A stretch of DNA of 64,000 nt from Haemaphysalis longicornis (lineage: Eukaryota; Arthropoda; Arachnida; Ixodida; Ixodidae): contig CM023449.1 of the NCBI GenBank assembly GCA_013339765.2, positions 222,341,992-222,405,991 on the forward strand. The letters run 5' to 3'. A program made the position numbers and the translations under genes. Shown piece after piece: positions 25,501-37,500 of the stretch; position 1 is the stretch's first letter, and each line of letters opens with the position of its first letter. The notes beneath the pieces are model-generated. The model searched no databases, was not told the DNA's origin, and worked only from the letters and a program-made list of their open reading frames with translations.

Positions 25501-28500
25501 CACCTACCGGTGGACAACTTCCCAATCCTTTGTAGGCTGGGGGATCATATACCTGGCAGTTCTTTTAACAGCGGGGCTGTTGTACAAGTCGTAAATTAGG
25601 TCTTGCAGGGAAATATACCAAAAAAATGCAGAGCGCCCATGATAGCTTGCCTCGCGGCGACTGCGGAGAGTTCCCAGCGCGCGCAATTGCTTTAGCAAAA
25701 AACAAACTAGCAAAAACCATAAAGAAAATGCCGCGCGTTCTTGAACGCGTGCCTCGGGGACATCGTCAGTGCCAGGCTCTCGCGGAGGCTTTAGCAAAAA
25801 AAAAAAAAAAAAAAACTCCAGCGCTGCTGTCAAGGGCTACAGTGAATGTAATGCTTGGGATAAGGAAACGACGATACCAATGCATATGACGATGACTACT
25901 GCTAGCCCACGGCAAAGCCACAACGGAACCTGTAAATAAACACTTTTAAACTTTACAAATGTATGTATGTATGTATTGTTCTTAGGAAAAGGAAGATCCA
26001 CCAACAGGCGTAAATTGTCTCGCCTAGGGGGCGGACACCGGAACACCTGCTGGTGTAGGGGGGGGCGGGGGGGCGGGACGCGGAGAAAAGAATACATAGG
26101 AAAAGGAGGATAGGGGAGAAGGTTGACATTACAATGTATATAACACACACAAGGGTAAACATAAAACACAAAAGAGAAAAAAAGGGGAATAAAAAAGAAA
26201 AGAGTTACACATTGAGAAAATTAACATTACAGAGAAACACTACAGATATAGACAACACGTGAATCTACAAAGGACAATGTTCAGCACACATGTAAAAGGG
26301 GGACACACACACACACACACGCACACACAAGTACAGAAGCTGCTTCAGCAGCAGCACTCCACCACAATCTGGGCAGTTAGGCAGAGTTGTAGTGGAGTGC
26401 GCTGTGCAGCCCCGAGGCCCGCAGGTATGAACCCAGGGCCTCGAGCCCTTTCTCTCGCTCCCTAGCACTGCACGGGAGCCAAAGCAGCTCCTCAAGTGAC
26501 CGCACACCGTAAAGCATGACCAGCAACTCTGTCTGCCCGGCCGCAAACTTGGGGCACTCATATACTACGTGCGGCAGGGACTGCACGGGCCCTCGGCGGT
26601 GAGTGCCGGCGTCGCTGGTCGCCCGCCCCAGACGGTGTTTCCGCTCCTCCGTCCACACGTCCCCCACGCGGAGGCTCAGGATGGCTGGGCGCAGTCGTCG
26701 AGGCAGGCGTGAGGCCCGCAGGAGCGGCAGGCCCCCTCCGACACGCAGACGCGGGCCCGGATGCCTGGTCCGGATGTGTCGCTGGATGAGCAGGCGGGCG
26801 TCGTCCGCTGCCTCCTGAGCCACCATGTCCGACGGAGGCAGCGCGTGTACCCCGTCGGCCAGATCGTCCGTCCGGTCATTGCCATCCAGACCAATGTGGG
26901 CGGGGACCCACTGCAGGCACAGTTGAGTGCCCCGGTCCGCCGATGTGTCCTTCAGTACTCACGTATAAAGATTGGATTGGGAAAACTTCATGGGGCTGCG
27001 AATAAAGCCCTATTGCTAGGTCTTCATGACTTAGCCGTGGTCGTCACCACAGTTGTAGCCAGCCGGGGTAGGGGCCCCCATTCCCCCCTTCCCCTGCCTC
27101 GCCTAATGTCCCGATGAATCTTTGGGCAGCCTGGAGTTAACGATTTTTATCTTCAGTCCCCACCACCTCATCAAAGGCAGGCGGCATTCTTCTTGTGTTT
27201 GTTACATCTTGGTACGCGAGGCAATCCCAGACGATGTGCTCGAACCTTGCTAGGGCTTTCTGACACACCCGACAGGTGGCATCAGGGTATTTGTCCGGGT
27301 ACATCTTGTGTTTTTAGGTAGGGGCCCGGGACCGTCTTTGTTTACAGTTTCTTTACAGTTCACCTGCTCCCTGCTCAGTTCTTTGCAGGGCAGTGGGAGC
27401 CTGCATCTGGCAGGGCGATAAGCCTGAGTAATTTGTTTATAGGTAGTCACCTGGTCTCGTGTGCTGTGCAACAAATGCTCTCCAACACATTTCTCGGCAC
27501 GGTTAGTGAGTTCGCGTGCATGAGCGTGGGCTCAGAACGTTCCGACAACGTCCCTGCATGTGCCGGAAACTACTTGATTCTTCTCTTCCTCATGACACTT
27601 GGTTGTCTTCACAGTATTTTCTCCGTTACGGGGAAAACCCTGCCTGTGGATACGTTTTTGGCAGCTTGCCTGGAATCACTCCGGACCGTTGTGCTGTCGG
27701 GATCTTTGATTGCCAGGGCCACCGCCACCTCCTTTGCTTCCTCTTGTCTGCCGCTCGCAACGCTGGCCGCCAATGGGAGGTTCCCCTCGGCGTCGACCAC
27801 TGTCACGACAAAGTCCAGTTTGTTGTAGTATTCTGCTGCATCGACGTAGCGGTTTCCAGCATCTCCGGCGTGTAGCTACTCCCGCGCCTTGGCCAGTGCT
27901 CGCCGTCTGCATTCGTTGTACTCCAGGTGCACGTTGCGCGGGACTGCATCCACCTGGATTTTGGCCCCTGGGGTCGTCACGTAGCTGCGTCTGGGAGGCC
28001 TGTTGTTCTTGGTAGTTGTAGCCCAGCTTGTCCAGGATTGTTCTGCCTTGCTTTTGCAATGGTCAGCCTCTCTAGCGGCGCCATCCGTTGGGCACCGATG
28101 ACTTCACTCAACGTGTTGCGTACGCCCAGGCTTAGGAGTCACTCGGTACTGGCTGTACTCGGGTAGTCCGATGGCCATCTTATACGCCCTTTGGATGAGA
28201 GATTCCAGCTTTTTCTCTCATAGGCCACCACTTGTGAATTGACGCCACGTATGTTATGTGGCTCATGACAAATGACTGCACTAGGCGTATCAGGTTCTCC
28301 TCGCGCAGCCCCCTCCTTCTGCTTGAAACCCGTTTCATGAGCCGAAAGGCTCTGGCCGCTTTGCCGACGATCTTCGCCATTGTGCCTCAGTTGTTGCCCT
28401 TCTTTTTGAGAAGCATGCCCAGTGCTCCGGTGTAAGATACCCTGATGATCGCGGACCAGTTCTGGGTGTAGATCTGAATATCGTCTCGTTCTCTTCGTTG

Positions 28501-31500
28501 TCCACGCTGACAGTCCTTGGCCTTGTACAGTAGCAGCTCAGACTTACTAGTTGAGCATCTCAGGCCAGTGGCCTCGAGGATCCCATCGACGATCCTAACC
28601 GCATTCTGCAGGACATCTTCCACTTGGGCGTCGCTACCTCCCATGACCCACCGGGTGATATCGTCGGTGTATATCGTATGCTCGACATTCTCGACCTCGG
28701 AGAGCCGGTGGGCGACCCTGATCGTCACCAGGTTAAAAGGAGCGGTGAGATCGCTGACTCTTGTGGCTTTCCTCCGCTCCCGGACCTCCTTTGTTTTAGT
28801 CTCAATGTCTCCGGTGATGAGCACCGCCATTCGCCTCGTCTGGAAGCTCTTGATATACTCGTGAGATCTTTTGCCAATGTCCAACCTCAAAACTTGTTCG
28901 AATATTGCCGAGTAATTAACGTTAATAAAAGCTCATTGTAGGTCGTGCACCAATACAGCCCTGGTGTTTCGGGTGTCCCTGTCTATGGTTAGTATCAATT
29001 GTACCATGGAGTCCTTGCGTACAGAGATTCCGTCGGCTGCCAAAAGGTTGGTGGCGTTGACTATCTTGGTGTGAATTTCCGCTGCTGAGGTGTTGCTGAG
29101 CGATATTATCCGTATTACGCCTTTAGCAGCCTCGTTCAGGGTGGTGATGTACGTCCACACTTCGTATTGCTGTCCTCTTAAGTAAGTTCTTTGACTTGGT
29201 TGGACCGGTTGGGCAGTTCGTCCGGCGTCATGCAAATCACAATCATATTCTGTTGCGCGTTGACGCACAGAATGTCCGTGGTTTTTGCCTCGGTCTTACT
29301 GCCACGTGAAATGGCGTGGCAACTTCTACTAGGCCTAACTTGGCCACGTTACGTCCACCTCTCGCTATCATTCTAATCTTGATATTGTCCCTCGGCAGCG
29401 CTAGGGAGCCTAAAAGACGGCGGCATGTAGGCTCCCCAGGAAGCGCCGGCAATCTTGCCACTTTGATGGCCGTTGGCCTCGTTCGCCTTGCTGTTTTCGC
29501 TTCCTTTTCTGCTGTTGTCGCTTTACCTGCTTTCGTTGCTGAGGCGGCTTCACGTTGTTGCTGCTGTTTACGAGTGAGTCAACTGGTGGTGATCGTCGAT
29601 TCCGCCGCATTCATTTCCTCTTATCGTACAGTCATCTCACCAGAATTGCTGGTAGATGAAAGTGCGACCCGCATTTCTTCCTCTTCTTCGAAATTCTGCG
29701 ATTGTGCTTTTCCAAACCGTAGTGGCGGTAGGCCTACCCTTGGGTTTGACTCGCCTAGGCTTTGTGGTCGCTCACGGGTTGTTGATATCAAAGGCCAATA
29801 ATGCGATTGCAGAATCACTTCTCTGTGCCCAAAATATGTCAATCGTTGCCCGGTGTCTTCCTGATCTCAAAGATAATGACCAAGAAAACATTTGGGTTAA
29901 GTGGCTTAAATTATTGGACATTAACTGCGGAGCCGACGAGAAGCCCGTCCGCTCATATCGTTGTCGTCGTCGTCCTCACGTATGAAGAAATCCTGCAGCC
30001 TCGCTATGGCTCTAGTCTTGCGCGACATTGTGCAAGCTTCGCCAGTCGAGCTGGTGTAAGTCTAAAACGCTGAAAATGAGTTTTTCCATACACCACTCGC
30101 GGCGAAGAGAACGAATACCTCTTCGATGCATATGACGATGATAACTAGCGCTATCGTTACCATCATCATCATCATCATCAACACCTATCGAGGTTCACTG
30201 CAGGACAAAGGCCTCTCCAACTGGCATCGAACCGATCCTGCCCTCCGCTGCTCGGGATCACAGTTTACCCCCAAATTTCCCTATTTGATCCCTTCATCCC
30301 GTTAATGGCCTTTCACTTAGAGACCCATCTCTCAGTATCGACTCTGTTACCCTAAACCCTAACTGTCCACAGGTTGTCGGTTCATCTCACTCCATGGCCA
30401 GCCAAAGTCCATTTCTTTTTCTTGTTTTCAGCTATGATATCTTCTACTCTAGTTTGACCAGTTAAACCAACTCTCTAGGCGCATTTGTGGTAAAGTTGCA
30501 GCCGAATGCCCAAACGTAAACACAGCCACCATACGTTCTAGAAGCTTCCATTCCGGGCAGACATGTTTGGAAAGTGCAGTGAAATTTTTCACATTTTCTT
30601 CAGGAAATCCACCATATAAGTTCCTATTCTTTGGCACCGCTCTTTCACAAAGTTCTATAAGGCCTTTGTACCAAATTTTACTTCCTAGTTCCAATTGGTT
30701 TAGAAATATAAACGTTTTCTTTTGTAGGCGTTGTGGTGGCCGCACACGTTGAGTCACAGGCAAGTAAAACAAACTTGGGTAACTTACACTACAAGTTGAC
30801 ATTTTTACAGCCATAATCGCGTTTTTGCGTTGCTGATCCGATGGTTTGATAAGTTAAACCAGCTCGCTGGGCACATTTCTGGTATAGTTACAGCCAATAG
30901 CCGAAATGTAAACAAACCCGTGTCACCGTAGCCATATTTGGATAAGCCGCCGTTGCACCAACTCCCCTTCTCACCAACTCAACTCTCGGCCCTCAGTCCC
31001 CAGCAGCTGTTGAACGCCTGTCCACGGCGGTGGTCAGAACAGCTATTGCATGCATTTACTGGTGAGGTGTGCATACACGCAACCATGTGAGTGTGCCGTC
31101 ACTAGTTAGGTCGGGCTCCGCGGGATGGCGGTACTTGTCCGGGCTAAGCACGTGACTGTGTTGCACGTTAACAACCTCTACCTCACCGAACGCAAAGTAT
31201 TTCCTCGAGTCCAATGTGAGTGCGATTAATAACATCTCTGTTGTCACCACCGTTGAGAAAGAGGTTGAAACGGAGCAGAGGACGCACGCAGGCGTTTTTT
31301 TTTTCTTTGACGTGCAGGCGCAGTGGCCCAAGCCGCGCTATGCCCGTGGCGCATCGGCCATGTCTGTGGCTGTTTCCAATGTTGCCAAGCGAAGAAATCG
31401 GCAGCCAAACTTTTCTACGAATACCACATATAGAGTAGAGGATGCTAAGAATCTCTGGGTCCATACAGCCCGCCATTAGAACTTCATCCTGGCAACGCGC

Positions 31501-34500
31501 ACCGCCCGCAGCCTGTTAGCAAGAAAGCTTGGCTGTACTACTTGAGAATTTCTCGGGAATTAAGGGCGATATTACAGGGTTAAGCGAATTGAGAAGGACA
31601 GGAGAAGGATTCAAGGAGATCAATAGCGGGGGGACATATTCTATGCTACTGAAGACCCCAAGAGGTAAAGAACACGAGGTTGGATTTTTAATACACAATA
31701 TTGCAAGAAATTTGGGAGTTTTTAGCATTATAGATACAGTAGCGGCTGTCATGGCCAAGCTAAACAGACGATGCATACTGAAAATAGGACAGGCCTGTGC
31801 GCCAACAACTACGATGCTGAAGACCTAGATAGCTCCTACAAGGATGTCAAATCATCAATGAAGGTAACAACACAGTTTGATGGGAGACTAACGCAAACGT
31901 CGGTAAGAAGCAAATAAGAGAAAGGTCAGCGGGAATCTTCAGAATAAACTGTCGCAACCGTCGAGGAGATGTAGTGGTGGGATTTTCAGAGAGGAATAAC
32001 GGAGTTGACGTTCCGATGGTGCAACAAAAAATGAAATCGACTTCGTTTTAAGTGACAACCCTGATATTGCGCCAGACTATGGGAGCTAAGTAAGATTCGA
32101 AAATGCGATCATAGGATGGTTAGATCAGGTAAGGCTGAATGTCAAAAGGAAAAGGAGGAATCTAGAGAAAACTAAGGAACCTCGCATAGAGTCAGTGAGA
32201 GCCAGATCGCAGGAGAGTAAAAGAACTCTTGAAAACAAATTCGCGCTTCTAGCTGGACACAACGAGGTTAGTGAAGGCAGGATAAATAAAGTTAACAACG
32301 GTAATCAGTGAATCAGTAGCACCTGTGGGAGAAGCAACATGGTGGGAAGAAACAGGAAAAAATAATTAAAAAACGAAAAAGCTCATTGCCAAATGTAAGA
32401 ACCAGAATATGTCAAGTACGGCAGAGCAAATCCAACTAGCTGAGCTTTGAAACGGATTAACAGATGTAAAAAATCCCCGCATTTCCCCGAGGAGAAGAGC
32501 GGATCTCAGAGCGGATCTCAGCTAGAGCGGATCTCAGCTTTGAAATTTCGTGTCAGTACTCCTTTAAGCGGGTGCATTAGCCCTTCTCACGCCCGATTTC
32601 TGGCCAATCCCCCACGTGGGTATGCTATGCGGACATCGCCGGTGGACGCAGGTTCAGGGTCGCTTAAGAAGTGCATCGCACTTAAAACAAACGACATTCG
32701 GGCATACAACAAGGCCGTTATCGACAAAACGCTACAAATAGGCGGAAGCTTGAAACAACTAAGAGAAAGCTCACCATTTAGAAAGACAGGATTTACGCAC
32801 TCAGAGACAAACAGGATAACATAATGCACAACTTGGACGAGATAATAAAGACAGCAGAAGGATTCCACACCAGGCCGTATGCCAGCGACGCTATACAAGG
32901 GGATACAGCGAAGAGTACAAGCTTAACTGGTGATGAGCAACTAGTTACAAAAAAGCAGGTAATAAAGGCTATCAAAGTCATGAAAAGAAGAAAAGCTCCA
33001 GGTTATGTCGGCATAACCGTAAATACTTTGAAGAAGGGGGAGATATTGGCCTGAAAAAACTAGCTCTACTATTTTCGGCATGCTTGAAGGAGCTAAAAGT
33101 GCCCATAGCCTGGAAAAACGCCAATATTATTATCAATTATAAGAAGGGAGGTCCCAAGGACCATAGGGATTACAGACCAGTCAGCCAACTCCCTGTTGTG
33201 TCAGAGCTGTTTACCAAAGTTATAGTTACCCGCATAGCTGACACCCCGGATTCCAAAAACCCAGAGATCAGGAGCTTCAGGTCGGGTTGGGTGGCACCAG
33301 TTGCGCACCGCATGCTCTCAACCAAAGTCCCCGACAGAAAAGAAAGAATTGTGTGGATGCCTGCACATGCTTCCATGGAGGGCAACGAATTTGCCCACCA
33401 AAAGGCCCGAGAACTTGATGTCCAGGCCTCGGAGGATCCGAAGAACCCTATACCTCTTGTAACATACCACGAAATAACACGACGTTACAAGCTTAATCGG
33501 CGGACTTTCCCGCTACCTCACCCCCTCACGAAATCTCAAGAAACGACACTAAGGCTCCTACAACCAACACCATCCAGCATCCAATTAGGCTTCACAGGAT
33601 ATCCCCAACCCAATATCCAGCAGAATGCAAATACTACCAAGAACCTGGTACACTAAGATATATTATCCTGGAGTGTAGAAAAAACTAGTACCCACCACCC
33701 CTTCCCCGCATCCCAAATGCTTAAGGGCAGTGGGAGACACTGCTGTACAGCTCATGCCTCTTGGACCAGCTCCTACTCACCGAGAGGGCATCGGGTGCTA
33801 CGACAGCATATGAATTCCTGCTAAGAGGGAACCACTTTTACAAGAACACCATAAATTGCTCTGACAATAAACGTTTTTTTGTCTCTATATTTATCTCGTT
33901 AATAGAGTGATTGGAAAATTCGCCCCGTACACTAAACCACTTTACATGAAATGTTTGGATTAATATTAGCACCCCACCTATGCAAATAAGCAATGAGAGT
34001 GGAACTTAACTGTGCGCCTGGCAACCCTCACCTAAACAGCATCGCCATTCAAGTCTTGCGCGTGAGTACAAGCTTCCCTGAATTTTAGCAATACGCCTTC
34101 CAAGAGCCCACTATACGTCTCGTCTACTTCCTAGTGTCTCAATGCTTATACCGCTGTAGAGGTGTCTCATGAATTCAATTCTTCCTGTCTTTAGACTCCT
34201 GTAAAGGGGCTTTTACATGTTGTGGATTTTTTCGTTACTACGTGGATGGCACAAATTACATTTATTGTTCAGCGGCTTTTACTAACTTAGCTTGATCTCT
34301 CGATTCCAGTCAACATGTTAGCCAAACCTTGAAAGATCGTAACTTATAACTGTGTTTTTGTAGGAATTTTCATTGACAGTAAAATGCCATTGCACACTTT
34401 GATTTACAAATTTGGCTTTTTTGAGCTGTAAACACCTATCTGAATAGTTAAAAAATGCATTTCTCCTTCACTCACCGATCAACAGACTAAAGGCGTATCC

Positions 34501-37500
34501 CACCGGAGCATGGCACCATGCGAGACCGTAGTTGAAGACAGCCTCCGCCGTCCCGTAGACGTAGCCGCCGCCGACCCAGGTGGCTGCGAGCAAAATATAT
34601 ACAGGAATGATATCGCACAAAGTTTTCGTTCAAGTTTTTGAACGACAATAGAATTTATTGAGCTACTTGAACCCGGAAGCTTTTCTCTCTTTCCGTGTGT
34701 TCCTCGATTCAGGCATCCGGACAAAAGTGAGTTATCAGTCCTTCAACATCCATCACATCACTGCAGCAACTACAAGATCTTTAGATTACGTTCAACGACT
34801 TTTAAATATTGCTCCCACAGACTGAAAAAGATTACCTATCGACAGAATAATACGCCCCTTACTGGTGTGTGGCGCAGCAGTGTTGGACCCACGAAATAAT
34901 TACCTGATGCAAAACCTTGAAGCCATCCAAAAACGCGCTGCGAGGTTCGCTTTTTCCCGATTACTCATCATTAACCAGTGTAACCGACTTAAAGAACGTG
35001 CCGCCCTCACTGCTCTTGGTCACCGCCGAAACGCGGTACGATTCGCGTTATTCGACAAATTCTCCCTGCTCATCGCCACCGAACATTTACGTCACCCCAT
35101 GCCACAATTTATCTGATCGTTGTTGCTGCACCTTGAAGGTACAACCCCTTCGCCCCAAAACCTACAAATTTTTCAGAATCGTTCTTAATAAGACTACTAA
35201 GGAATGGAACACCCTACAAGATACCAGTTTAGCATTTATGATGCAGAAACCTTCAAAAAATCACTGACAACTGTCATTAAATTGGAACAATTGGAAGGGA
35301 AGCTTTTTTAGGAGCACTCAAACCGTACTATTTCTTGTTAAATGATTCCTATAGGGCTATCTTCATCTTATTGCGTTTATATTTCCGGTTATTTCTACTT
35401 GGCAATGGTTTGTACTTCCAAAGTATATCCTTTGCAAGCGAAAAATGTATTCTTCCATCATAAAACACTGTACCTCTTCACCCTCACCCCCTTCTTGTTT
35501 AGTCCGCTTCAGCTATACTCTACAACTTCAATGTTTGATTTTGTTGCCCATCCTGTTTTGCTGTTGCCGACCTTTTGTATAACCATCCCTCAATGTGACG
35601 TACTTTCCTTTAGGAATATTCGGGGAAAACAGTTACCTAACCAAATAAATAAATAAATAAGTAAATAAATAAATAAATAAATAAAGCAATAAATAAATGA
35701 ATAAATAAATAAAAACCTGGAAAAATTTTTGGAGGAGTGGTATTTACAGCCAAAACATTTCGGAACCACTAAGTGTGGAAACATACTTATTACCTGTCAA
35801 CCCTCTTGAGCAAAAAGAAAACATAGCGCTTGTTTGAGGCAGGAAATAACGGCGAACCGGTACTCGAACTGTCCTTCTAATCGAACAAACTTGTGCTTGA
35901 TATTTGCTATAGCCAATCAAATATATTGACCAAAATACTATTTTGATTAAAATATGAGAAACAATGCTTGCGGGAGCCTGGATCTAATGGAAGAGTTCCC
36001 AGTTCAGGAGTAATAAACGGTTCCAGCACATTCCGCGAGCAGTGTATTGCTGGAAAAAAGAAGCGACTTTAGAAATCCTCCGCCGTGCTTATCATGGGGA
36101 GATCGATATGAAGGGGATAAGAATGAGGTGTGAGGGGACAGAAAGGGAGATTTACGGGGCAGATGGGGCAGAAACACCAGGGTGTTTATGGGAGATGTTA
36201 TTTTCCTCATAAATTTAACTTCAGAAAATGATCTTCGTAATGAAGGTGACTCAACATTTGGCACGACTCCGCTCACTTGGCTGTAAATGTCGTCAAAATA
36301 TGATAAATCAACCCATTGATGTGGCTGTATGCCGTTGTTTGAGAAACTCGATTTCTTAAACCGCAATTTATTTATAGCACAAGGCATGTGGAATGCACTA
36401 GATATTTCAAATTATGCAGTTTTGTGACGGATGCATCAGTGTTCCTGGTGTCTCGCTTCACGAAAAGGAGGACATCTTTCGAATCAACACCTGCGTTCCG
36501 GTATTCCTTACCATGTGCTTCTAGAACTGAATTTTTGCTGCTTTCCTCCCCCTGCGCCATTCTCCCGTTTCCGTTCTACTTTTTGTAGTGTTTGATTTAT
36601 CAGTTGCGGGGTTTAACGATCGGAAGCTACGACAGTCCTAAGAGGCGCGGCATAGTAAAGCATGCCAGGTTAATTTTGACCCCTTGGTGCTCTTTACCAG
36701 CTCCGAGAACACGGGAGTTTTAACGGCACAGCTGTTTACTCAGACAAAAATCCGTCAGGCGCAGCCAGAAAATCCCAAGCGCACGTGAGTGCGTGCCTCG
36801 CGGCGTCCGCCCAGCGTCTGACAGGCTTGAGGAGCTTGAGCGCACGTGAACGCGTATGTCACCGCTCCACGGGTCCGCCGCGTCGGAGACAATTACGACG
36901 AATCTCTAAAGCCATCACTTCACAACCAACACGTGGAGACGACCTCTGGATCAGCTGGCCAACAAGTGAGGAACACACTGCCAGGGTTCGTGGAGATATG
37001 TGTAGCGTGATCTCCTGGCAGTGCTCCTGCGCTCGCGCCTCGAGTGGCGAGCAGAGACAAGCTTTCGCCACCGGCGCCGAGTTAGCGCTGCCAGTTCCAG
37101 CCGGTACTAGCGACATCGATACGGGTGTAGAAAAAGAGGAAGGCCAGTTACTCGATGCAGCGACGTAATAGCGAAATCGGGAGGCAATGAATTGGCGCAA
37201 CGGGCGCGGCACAGGAGCGGTTGGAGGTCGATGGGAGAGCCTTCGTTCTGCAGTGAACCTAATTGGCCGGTGCTGCCGATACTGATGCAAGAGCCCGGTC
37301 ACGGATGAAGGGAGAGGGGTGGCGCTCTGATATTTCTCCAGCCTCGACAACTATGGCAAGCTGCGGCAAATGTTCGCTTTTCGCCTCTATCTCTAAAGCG
37401 GCCAACGCGGACTGGATAGACCCGCGTCCTGCGGCTGAGCAGCCCAACGCTTTCCGCACTGGGCCACTGTGACGGTTTTATATTGCGCCAGGTTCATTAC

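Noticed and set aside
36785..37350. Overlapping frames in a GC-rich patch
   Set aside because: Both strands are open because of GC-rich composition. No motif supports either strand, and exon 2 was found elsewhere.
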